DNA of 35,891 nt from Pirellulales bacterium (GTDB lineage: Bacteria > Planctomycetota > Planctomycetia > Pirellulales > Thermoguttaceae): contig JADLEL010000109.1 of assembly GCA_020846145.1 (NCBI GenBank), positions 1 to 35,891 of the forward strand, given 5' to 3'. Positions 9,501-14,021 of this stretch are shown here, piece after piece. A program made the translations under genes and the position numbers. The notes beneath the pieces were generated by a model that saw nothing but the letters and a program-made list of their open reading frames with translations, had not been told where the DNA came from and did no database searches. The number at the start of each line of letters is the position of its first letter. Position 1 is the stretch's first letter.

Positions 9501-10554
9501 AGGCGTCGGCGTCGGTCAATCGCTCGATGATCCCCGTGTGGACCTGAATGTTCCCCGATACGTCCAAGGATTGCGCGGTGGCGATGGTTCCGCCGAAATC
9601 GTCGGTGCGGTAGCCGTCGCCGGTGTAGCCCGCCGGGGCGTTGTTGTCGATCAAGGCGGCGATATCGCTCATGTCGTCTTGCAGATACGCCGCGCCGTCG
9701 CCGTTCGGATTCCACCAAGGATTGTTCGCGTGCCATAGGCGCCATTCGTTGACGACTCCCGAACTGCCGCCCATGGTCGAGCCGCTGAGGGGATCGGAGA
9801 ACACCGCGTACTCTTGGATCATATTTCCGAGCGAATCGTATTTCGCAATGTGCCCGTTGGTGAATGTATGACCAACCTCATGCGCAATGGCCTCGGTAAC
9901 GTTAAAGGGCGACCAATTGCCGTCCGTGATCGATCCCACGGTAGTATTCGGATAAGTTCCCCAGGCGAGGCCGCCGTTGTTGTAGGAAGGCGTAATCACG
10001 TGCCAGGCCGTGGGCTGGGTGGCGACGTCCGGTTGAATGGTCGTCACGTTGACGTCGAACATCGAGAAAAAATCCACGGTTCTCCGCCACGTATCGACGA
10101 TCGCCGACTGTTCGGTCGCATTGAAGGTCGCCCCGTCGGCATCCATGCTGAACGGCAAATAGCTCGAGGCGGCGTCGCCGTCGAAATCGAGAAAGATGTT
10201 CCCCGGCGCGCCCGGCAGGCTATTCAAAATCGGCATGCCGTCGGCGCGGGTGTCGTAGGTGATGGTGTCCAAGGGATTGATCGAACCCGAGGGGAGCATG
10301 GCGTCGGCCAGAGGGCCGAACCCGTCCACCCCCGCGCCTGTGCCCGACAAGGGCGTTCCCGCCGTCGGTAAAATCTGCGCGTCGGAGGTCCATACGTTTT
10401 TCGAGTCGGCATGGAGCAGGGGATGGGACGCCTGCAGATCGGCAAGAGGGTTTCCGCTTAATAGGGTGCGCGGCTCCAAAAACTCCAATCGCAACGCATT
10501 CGCGGTTTTCGCGGCTCGGTAATGCTTCCGTGATTTTTTTAGTGAAGTGCGCAT
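1..10554 (-). CDS. Giant secreted multidomain protein with two metalloprotease modules (3' end outside window)
   Basis: One frame stays open for 3518 codons from ATG 10554 to the window edge. AAGGAG lies 4 nt before the ATG and fixes the start. The N-terminus carries LEPRTLLS (residues 26-33), the planctomycete LEPR-XLL export-associated motif. Module 1: metalloprotease with HEVGHTFTNGH at 225-235 and Met-turn-like Met261; PPC-like domain about 336-440; DUF1349-like sandwich 449-638; three FN3 domains 652-922; second DUF1349-like domain 939-1119; three PKD-like/Big-like pairs 1120-1665; cadherin-like repeat 1667-1765; a beta-strand-rich, autotransporter-like stretch 1765-1959. Module 2: metalloprotease with HEIGHNFGANH at 2125-2135 and Met2161; PPC-like 2232-2332; DUF1349-like 2337-2519; FN3 x3; three PKD/Big pairs; at least two cadherin-like repeats. 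Motifs and repeats are read directly; family names are from recognition. Inferred role: surface or secreted protease/adhesin. The true C-terminus and any sorting signal are not visible. Confidence 0.88.
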   Translation of the reverse strand, partial: MRTSLKKSRKHYRAAKTANALRLEFLEPRTLLSGNPLADLQASHPLLHADSKNVWTSDAQILPTAGTPLSGTGAGVDGFGPLADAMLPSGSINPLDTITYDTRADGMPILNSLPGAPGNIFLDFDGDAASSYLPFSMDADGATFNATEQSAIVDTWRRTVDFFSMFDVNVTTIQPDVATQPTAWHVITPSYNNGGLAWGTYPNTTVGSITDGNWSPFNVTEAIAHEVGHTFTNGHIAKYDSLGNMIQEYAVFSDPLSGSTMGGSSGVVNEWRLWHANNPWWNPNGDGAAYLQDDMSDIAALIDNNAPAGYTGDGYRTDDFGGTIATAQSLDVSGNIQVHTGIIERLTDADAFSFASAGGRYSIIAAREAPSPVDLKLSIYDSAGALIAAEDADPRDQPYAMANDQYITLDLAAGTYYAIVQSHGNYSDQGKYVVRVDPLPGGAPWNLDGVGLNSNPGYASYDAATGTYTLAGSGHFIYPSTSSSIGGTADSFQYEYQTLQGDGQIVARVSSLSAVYNPKAGIAIRDSLDSNAMSAAVVLTSTSNAAFITRSAAGGNSTTATHSATTAYWLKLTRTGNVFRAYYSTNNGSSWTQFGSNQTINMGATVYIGLAATANLNSWGSPADPTGPQLNVATFTNVSVSATGSGVLNPTLTLDAGLSAPAGLVVTGKTSSSINLSWNDVSGETGYRVERSTDGVNFKQIGVTAAGVSTSSDSALTDSVTTLPLYQTYFYRVRSQSAAGYSQPSAAVSATPRAGPISNLVVNSISPTQLVLDWEDASGETGYRIERSLDGVSGWTTAGTVGQNVPSFTNSGLTANTRYYYRVVTLDALDDAATSAVASRYTRLSAASGLAFATKAAYQMAFQWTAVAGATSYRIERSTNGSSYTTINSSFAGTTYTDNSVSPTTEYYYRVTALNSNIEGVASSIFAASPAPAALPTPWLTQDIGGVGGTGAAKYSNGTFTLIGGGGEIWGSSDQFRYVYQNLAGNGSLTAQVTSVENTNYWAKVGLMVRASTSAGAKEAMIYTSPNMVVFQSRNSTNGSTSDQPYGPSLTAPLWLRITRTISGSSSIIKGEYSSDNVTWTELRSTTISNMSGTVLIGFAVTARDNSLLNTSTFSISPALTNVAPTVATAAAASPSPVTGTTATLSALGADDLGEGNLTYTWTATSVPSGAPAPTYSANGTNAAKSTTVTFGKAGNYTFRATIADCNGLSVTSTVAVTVNQTPSTLTVSPATVALAPNATQLFTAAVKDQFGAAISPAPAISWSATAGTITSGGLYTAPGSGTSATITAASGAAVGTATAILDSIPPTVATPAAAAPNPVTGTTTNLSVLGSDNNGEAGLKYTWIATVLPPEAAPPVFSVNGTNAAKNAVATFSKAGDYTFQVTIADAVGLSAASTVNVTVEQTLASIVVSPAAVGVPPNTTKQFAATGLDQFGGALSVQPAFSWSAASGSITSAGLYTAPAFDTTDTVQAASGAITSNSAVVTVTNAAPTVATAAAANPSPVTGTTTALSVLGADDGGEGNLTYTWTAVLLPTGAPQPVFAENGTNAAKNTTAEFATWGTYRLRATIADSGGESVASFLWVTVNRTISSVVVAPDNVDLPLGGSQQFAATAYDQFGEIVNAGFVWSATAGSITANGLYTAPTSPTAATVQATSISTVGAATVNAVNFPPTNILLSGAAVDENQAGAAVGTLSTVDPDQGQTFAYALQNDPTGKFEVVGNTLKLKAGESLDREATPTVELLLRTTDSGGMNFDKTFTIAVGDLPETLLVGVGDWTAAGLTLQLGGDGKLHVYRTGGTEDAVPPHAPAMVLGIDIAGNGLGDVMTAVSMGAGIPELSVKDATLIFSQDNALSAGANVTVDGGILDLNHKAGTLGGFTLLSGGVLNGILHAASYRIESGSVTAAMDGPGELLKTTVGAAVATEIGAATVTVEAGQLSATSIITESLIVGGVAAALPPISSGSNHVHLAAPMPDGYSDQIAEGQTSGGTWGLGPLGTIIYDTLANGLPILHSYPSVNSRIFLDFDGNETGGHVDPYDEDGDPTTFNTAEQVNIVEAWRQASVYFAMFNVDVTTDPAVTANLNTNHVAWMAFGGNISNAYSAVNAFPNSWAEAFSQSSYARNRQSVIPHEIGHNFGANHTSTYNNLGVKTAEYSGQFDPLHGPIMGVDYAGVIHKWTTWHVTGDNPSSLQDDMLKVSQDLDNYGGDGYRSDDYAGSAGSIAGATPLLVSGVTQSVTGIIERLNDVDTFSFSSAGGRYAIAAGRDAPSGVDLKISVYNSSGTRIATEDGDPRAQPTTMVYDQYLTMDLSAGTYYVQLECRGNYGDQGQYVLRVDPLPSFWNSEGVGLTGVPGFASYNSGTSTYTVSGSGSDIWGTADGFQYLYQTLSGNGSITARVASLENTDYWAKTGLMIRESLAPDAKHAMVYLSPNTSALQWRTSTGGSVGDVYGASVTAPYWIRLTRSGSTFTGEISTNGTTWTLVGTRTISMNTSVLIGLAVTSHNNGLLNTSTYTNVTLTGTLNPGPTLNAIPAPAGLAVTGKTASSISLSWNDASGETGYSIERSSDGISFAEVGTTAAGVLTYTATGLADFNRYYFRVRARDAAGVSLPSAVVNDITRAGAVSNLRVISYTQSTLVLDWTDAGGETGYRVERSTNGTTWSTVTTRGVNVPLYSNSGLSGSTQYYYRVVTLDGGGDAAVSGSILASTRLNTPTGSTLDSSAAGKISFHWNAVTAATSYRVEYSTDSGATYATLASGVTATNYTHSNVTSGQLYYYRVVGVNTLTESISPSAAIQATGTSNQIPTVVTPAAAAPNPAAGTTTVLSVLGADDGGEANLTYTWSATSIPSGAPAPTYSVNGTNAAKNTTVTFGKAGSYTFRATIADSGGLSVTSTIVVTVNQTATTVTVTPSSVALGPGGTQLFTAAVNDQFGAAISPAPAITWSATAGSITTGGLYTAPGSGTSITVTATSGGMNGTASVTVDSIPPTVATPAAANPNPAIGTTTNLSVLGGDNNGEAGLKYTWIATVLPQGAAPPTFSVNGTNAAKNTVATFSKAGDYTFQVTIADAVGLSIASAVNVTVEETLASIVVSPASANVPPNTTKQFAATGLDQFGGALSVQPVFTWTAVSGSITADGLYTAPAFDTTDTIKATSGAIFGAASATVTNDAPTVATAAVANPSPVTGITTALSVLGADDGGEANLTYTWTAVLLPSGAPQPVFAENGTNAAKNTTAEFATWGTYRLRATITDTGGLSVTSLVFVTVNRTIASVVVAPDDVDLPLGGTQQFTATAYDQFGNVINAGFVWSATAGSITTYGFYTAPTTPTAATVQATSISTVGTAAVNVANSTPTNLLLSNAALDENQTGAVVGTLSTVDPDQGETFTYLLQNDPTGKFEIAGNTLKLKAGESLDREATPTVDLLLRTTDSGGLFYDKAFTIAVNDVPETPTDILLSNAAIDENALGTAVGTLSTVDPDQGETFTYLLQSDPTGKFEIAGNTLKLKAGESLDREATPTVDLLLRTTDSGGLF
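241..2180 (-). repeat. Intragenic duplicated block, copy 2 (PKD/Big x3 plus cadherin-like)
   Basis: This stretch matches about 5255-7195 at the DNA level with an offset of 5010-5013 bp. For example GCGCGGTGTACAATCCG occurs at 1161 and 6174. The offset shifts by one codon between the ends, so at least one in-frame codon indel has occurred. It encodes the three PKD-like/Big-like pairs and a cadherin-like domain of module 2. Confidence 0.8.
5255..7195 (-). repeat. Intragenic duplicated block, copy 1 (PKD/Big x3 plus cadherin-like)
   Basis: Partner of the block at 241-2180, in the same strand and frame. It encodes the three PKD-like/Big-like pairs and the cadherin-like domain of module 1. Much third-base identity is kept, which points to fairly recent duplication or gene conversion rather than protein-level conservation alone. 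Confidence 0.8.
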
Positions 10555-10558
10555 GAGT

Positions 10559-10564
10559 CTCCTT
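10559..10564 (-). promoter_or_regulatory. Ribosome binding site of the giant gene
   Basis: The minus strand reads AAGGAG, then ACTC, then ATG. The close match to the Shine-Dalgarno consensus decides the start of the giant protein at 10554. Confidence 0.75.
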
Positions 10565-10590
10565 GCATAAGCGTCACCGCGTTCGGACCG

Positions 10591-10711
10591 TTTCTCGTTC
10601 CCAGGCTCCCGCCTGGGAACGCAATGTCCGCGAGGCTCCCGCCTCGCAGAATTGCCAACCAAACCGTGCCCGCATTGAACAAAACGCGGTCTTGATACTG
10701 GACTGGTTCTA
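10591..10711 (+). repeat. 121-bp dispersed repeat, copy 1 (double hairpin)
   Basis: Aligns without gaps to 32183-32303, with about six mismatches by eye. It contains two hairpins with the same CTCCCG loop: arms GTTCCCAGG/CCTGGGAAC and GCGAGG/CCTCGC. The rest includes CAAAACGCGGTCTTGATACT. No open frame is shared, so it is a non-coding repeat. Here it lies just upstream of the giant minus-strand gene. Confidence 0.85.
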
Positions 10712-11370
10712 AGCGTCGCCGCGTTCGGGATGGAAACTATATCCCCCCATATCGAGTATCTCAAATTATAACGATTATGTCAACTAAGACGCCCAATTTT
10801 CACGGCTTTTTCTGCCTTAAAGATCCGGCGAAGATGCCTGGAAAAAAGAGGCTTCGAGAAACTCGCGCGCAAAGAAATAAAGTTGCCGTTCGAAGGGGAC
10901 TGTCCCGATTTTCGCGGCGCAAAAGATGATGACGCCGTAAAAATGCTCGATCGCCGCGAAAATGGGACTGTCCCCCTCGCACCGCTTGGAAAAAGAGGCT
11001 TCGAAAAACTCGCGCGCAATGAGCCGTTCGAAGGGGACTGTCCCGATTTTCGCGGCGCAAAAGATGATGGCGCCGTAAAAATGCTCGATCGCCGCGAAAA
11101 TGGGACTGTCCCCCTCGCACCGCTTGGGAAAAAGAGACCTCGTAGCCGTTTGAAGGGGACTGTCCCGATTTTCGCGGCGCAAAAGATGATGACGCCGTAA
11201 AAATGCTCGATCGCCGCGAAAATGGGACTGTCCCCCTCGCACCGCTTGGGAAAAAGAGACCTCGAGAAAATCGCGCGCAATGAAATGAGGGGATGCCGGC
11301 GACCGGATATCCCCTCTGGAGTGCAGTATTAAAATTGGGAAAGATAAGTTTCGCGCGACGAACCGTCGCG
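10712..11370. other. Intergenic region with no gene
   Basis: Apart from the REP-like array at 10895-11235 this stretch holds only A+T-richer sequence (about 10745-10810) and flanking spacer. Every open frame overlaps the repeats and lacks codon structure or a recognisable domain. Confidence 0.6.
10895..11235 (+). repeat. Array of three palindromic REP-like units (GGGGACTGTCCC type)
   Basis: Three near-identical 81-bp units lie at 10895-10975, 11033-11113 and 11155-11235. Each starts GGGGACTGTCCCGATTTTCG and ends with the inverted form finishing GGGACTGTCCCC, so each can fold into one long hairpin. The units are joined by related spacers containing CCGCTTGGRAAAAAGAG, giving uneven periods of 138 and 122 bp. 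Diverged spacer sequence flanks both sides (about 10848-11290). Reading frames here on both strands (GTVPF, DSPIFAA-type peptides) are by-products of the repeat. Confidence 0.85.
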
Positions 11371-12165
11371 TCAAATCCGCTTATTCTCGACCATGTCCAA
11401 AATGGCTTTCCGGGCATCGGCTGACCAGGGTTGACGAGACGGCAAAACGCTCCGCCGCCGCATCACGGCCAATCCGGCCCAACTTGCTCCGAGCAGCGTC
11501 CACACAATGACGCTCAGGGGTTCGGGAACGATCGTCTCGTCGAGAGCGGTGCCATACTGGAATTGCACGTTCGTGAGGGTGCTTACATCGGCGCCGGCGG
11601 GCAAACCGCCCAACGTGAAGACCACGGAATTTTTAATCAAAGCATTGCTCCCCGTAACGGGCGTATTTCCGGTAGCCGGATTGTCCCCAGCCGAGGTAAT
11701 GCCATATTGGACGCCGTCCGGTTCGGCGGGTCCCTGGAGGTTGGTGCCCGGAAACACGTCGCTGGGCGCGAAGAGTCCGAATCCCGCGCTGCTGACTCCC
11801 AACGCACTGCCGCCGGGCGCCCCCGACAAACCGCTTTTGAAAGCCCATTCGCCGCCCACGACGCCGCCTGGATCGGTGGTGCCGAAAAGCACGCTGCTGC
11901 CGGCATTAAGAACCGCGGAAATGCGGGTAAGACTGGGATTCGAAGGCGGCCAATCGAAAAAGACCGCCGTGAGAACTTCCGAGGGAACGAGAACATCGCT
12001 CGTTGACGTATTCGTCAGAATAACCTGGAGGTTTCCGCCAACGATGGAAAAATCGGCCGATGCACTCAAACTACCCGACGAACTCACGAAAATGACCGCT
12101 TGCGCGGGACTGGCCATAACCAGCACTGCGGCAATTCCCAAGATCATTGAAAACAGGCGAATCAT
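11371..12165 (-). CDS. PEP-CTERM domain protein with a C-terminal extension
   Basis: 264 residues. The N-terminus is a clear signal peptide (hydrophobic run from residue 3, ending SPAQA at about 23). The body is Gly/Ser/Thr-rich and beta-like, as in many secreted planctomycete PEP-CTERM proteins, with no catalytic motif that I recognise. Residues 213-238 form a PEP-CTERM sorting signal: VPEP, a hydrophobic segment TLLGASWAGLAVM, then RRR. In known systems exosortase cleaves at such a tag. The tag is normally at the very C-terminus, but here 26 more residues follow, ending ENKRI. GAGG lies 10 nt before the ATG. The gene stands alone between repeat elements. Confidence 0.8.
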   Translation of the reverse strand: MIRLFSMILGIAAVLVMASPAQAVIFVSSSGSLSASADFSIVGGNLQVILTNTSTSDVLVPSEVLTAVFFDWPPSNPSLTRISAVLNAGSSVLFGTTDPGGVVGGEWAFKSGLSGAPGGSALGVSSAGFGLFAPSDVFPGTNLQGPAEPDGVQYGITSAGDNPATGNTPVTGSNALIKNSVVFTLGGLPAGADVSTLTNVQFQYGTALDETIVPEPLSVIVWTLLGASWAGLAVMRRRSVLPSRQPWSADARKAILDMVENKRI

Positions 12166-12342
12166 GATGCACTTACCTCAGTGGCAAGTTTTTCTGCAAT
12201 AGCTCTAATTCTTTGACAACGATACGAATCTCCATCAACCTATTAACTTATACCCCTCACGCAAGATAATCCTGACAAAAATAATAAAAAAACTATATAT
12301 TAGTTATATAATTATAATTCATTAAATTGGTATCTTGTTTTT
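12166..12342. other. A+T-rich intergenic segment
   Basis: Leader region of the PEP-CTERM gene. It ends in a strongly A+T-rich run (about 12270-12335, rich in TTATATAATTATAATT) unlike the GC-rich surroundings. It could hold a promoter or be a hotspot for the adjacent element; I see no gene. Confidence 0.5.
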
Positions 12343-12549
12343 GTAAGCGTTCACGTCCCGGTCGGGGACTGGTCCATTTTTCGGCGTGAAAACGTATTTT
12401 GCGGACAAACGGTAGGCCGAAAACATGGACCTGTCCCCTTCCCGCGGTGCAAGGGGGACAGTCCCATTTTTTTACGGCGATTAAGCACATTTACGGCGCC
12501 ATCGTCTTTTGCGCCGCAAAAATCGGGACAGTCCCCTGTGAACGGTTAC
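12343..12549. repeat. 207-bp composite palindromic (MITE/REPIN-like) element
   Basis: The element is bounded by inverted ends GTAAGCGTTC (12343-12352) and GAACGGTTAC (12540-12549). Inside are two hairpins. One is GGGGACTGGTCC...GGACCTGTCCCC (12364-12438). The other, at 12454-12536, is an inverted copy of the unit in the 10895-11235 array. The first hairpin type recurs at 28213-28287 and the second at 18538-18619. No coding capacity is evident. Confidence 0.82.
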
Positions 12550-12591
12550 TTGTTTTTTGTCGAACGGAGAATGTTTACTCCCGCTTATATA

Positions 12592-13659
12592 TTACCATTT
12601 TTCCAATCTTCTAAGGATTTCCGGTTGATCGGCTTCCGAAACCGCCAGGCAGAGATAGAGACCGCGAGGATCCAATTCGGCGATAAACGGCTCCAATTCC
12701 GCCAGTTGCAGATCGAGCACCACCGATTTGCCGGCGGCGCGAATCCGTTTTATTACCGGCAGCCATTGCATGATCGGCAGATCGTTTCCGACCCCCTGCA
12801 CCCATTGAATGGCGTGAATTTCCGGCGCCTCCAGAATGCGGTCGAGGTGGCGGAGCATGCCTTTGCCGTCGAGATGGAAGATGTTGTGCGTCATCGCCTT
12901 GACCTCCGCCAACAGCGAGGGAAGGTAGAACTCCGTGAAATTCTCCGTCGAAACGTTCGAGGTAAAATCGCAGCTCGAAACGTGGATTTTGCCGGGCGAA
13001 GGGATGTTCATCCAATTCACCGACGGCTGGCCGTGGGCCTTGAGCACGGCGTCGTAATGGTCGAAAATCGGCAAGAATTGCTCGTTCGCCAGCCGCAAGA
13101 GCTGATGGATATTTTCCGGGCAATCGAAGATGTCCATGCAGAGCGACTGCGGACTGCGCCAATCGGCCACGCAATCCAAGCTGCCGTGCAGATCGGTATA
13201 GCCGACCATAAACCGCCCCGCGCATTTTTCGAGCGCCACGCGCGTCAGTTCCTCGATCTTCGAAAAGTACTCGTTTCCGCGGCTGAATTTCAATTGCCGT
13301 TCGTCGCCCCAGTTTTTTATCGGGTGCCGAATCCACGAAGTAACCTCGCCGAACTCCAACTCGCCGCCGAAATACGCCGCATAGACGTTCGGCCCCAAAT
13401 TCGGGCAAAAAATCGGAAAGGTTTCGCCGTAAAAGGTCCGCCCGCGGATCGACTCGATGAAGTAGTCCACCTGGTATTCGGCGTCGAACCAGCGCGATTT
13501 CAGATCGGGCCAGCTTCGCCCGGCGAGCGCGTGCGCGGCGGCGAAATCGGCGTTGTGTTCCGAAAAGCGGACCGGCGGACGGTCGATGATCTCCTGTGCA
13601 AACCAGGCCTCGATGCGCTTCATCGCCGCTGCGAAATCGGGTTTGCCTTGCAGTTCCAT
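12592..13659 (-). CDS. Uroporphyrinogen decarboxylase (URO-D) family protein
   Basis: 355 residues from ATG 13659; an upstream in-frame TTG at 13677 would add six residues. The sequence resembles the URO-D/MtaA methyltransferase superfamily: an N-terminal region with WFDAEYQVD and FPIFCPNLGP, a central MDIFDCPENIHQLL segment, and C-terminal barrel strands HNIFHLDGKGMLRHLD and HAIQWVQGVGND. Length fits the family. The lone His in FHLDG lacks the neighbouring Cys of zinc-binding corrinoid methyltransferases, so methyl transfer cannot be asserted. Members outside haem synthesis are common in planctomycetes and often lie near sugar-use genes; here the symporter/kinase pair is upstream on the same strand. 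Substrate unknown. Confidence 0.75.
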   Translation of the reverse strand: MELQGKPDFAAAMKRIEAWFAQEIIDRPPVRFSEHNADFAAAHALAGRSWPDLKSRWFDAEYQVDYFIESIRGRTFYGETFPIFCPNLGPNVYAAYFGGELEFGEVTSWIRHPIKNWGDERQLKFSRGNEYFSKIEELTRVALEKCAGRFMVGYTDLHGSLDCVADWRSPQSLCMDIFDCPENIHQLLRLANEQFLPIFDHYDAVLKAHGQPSVNWMNIPSPGKIHVSSCDFTSNVSTENFTEFYLPSLLAEVKAMTHNIFHLDGKGMLRHLDRILEAPEIHAIQWVQGVGNDLPIMQWLPVIKRIRAAGKSVVLDLQLAELEPFIAELDPRGLYLCLAVSEADQPEILRRLEKW

Positions 13660-13704
13660 GAGCTCACGGTCTATCAAAAGGGTATTGGTTGGAAATCGAA
13701 ATAT

Positions 13705-13726
13705 GTAGGTTATGCTTCAGCATAAC
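13705..13726. repeat. Short dispersed palindrome (GTAGGTTATGCTT type)
   Basis: This 22-bp palindromic sequence, with TTATGCTTCAGCATAA at its core, is identical to the left arm of the inverted pair at 22282-22353. A partial, diverged mate may lie near 13802 (ACATAACCTGCTT). It sits in the leader of the URO-D-like gene. Confidence 0.6.
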
Positions 13727-13863
13727 GACGCTGTCATGCAAAAACGTGAGCTACTTGGACTGGTATGGGAAAGCACTACCTATTTGGATGCTGTTAGCTA
13801 AAACATAACCTGCTTAGAGGGCGCCTACGCGGTCTCGTTGCGGTGCGGTGCGGTATATGCAGC

Positions 13864-14009
13864 GTTCGGTTGAGATTGTCCGATTCCAAGCGAGCCGAGG
13901 GGTTTATCCCCTCGGCTGGAAATGCGATATCGTTCGACGATTCTAGCCGAGGGGATAAACCCCCCGGCTCGCTGTCCGATATGTCGAATTGTGTCAATCT
14001 CAACCGAAC
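13864..14009. repeat. 146-bp nested inverted repeat (MITE-like)
   Basis: The outer ends are GTTCGGTTGAGATTG (13864) and its exact inverse CAATCTCAACCGAAC (ending 14009). Inside, each half has its own hairpin: 13893-13917 and 13945-13969, both with AGCCGAGGGG arms. The structure is non-coding. It lies just past the 3' end of the symporter gene and could also act as a transcript end. Confidence 0.75.
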
Positions 14010-14021
14010 ACAGTATAGTTT

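Noticed and set aside
10848-11290. Possible CRISPR array
   Set aside because: The repeats are 81-bp hairpins with uneven periods (138 and 122 bp) and spacers that are themselves related; no cas genes are nearby.
10780-11417. Overlapping frames across the REP-like array on both strands
   Set aside because: The peptides simply repeat the palindrome (GTVPF, DSPIFAA) in several frames at once; no ribosome binding site or domain.
12538-13725. Plus-strand 395-codon frame
   Set aside because: Antisense of the URO-D-like gene; no recognisable motifs and it starts inside a repeat element.
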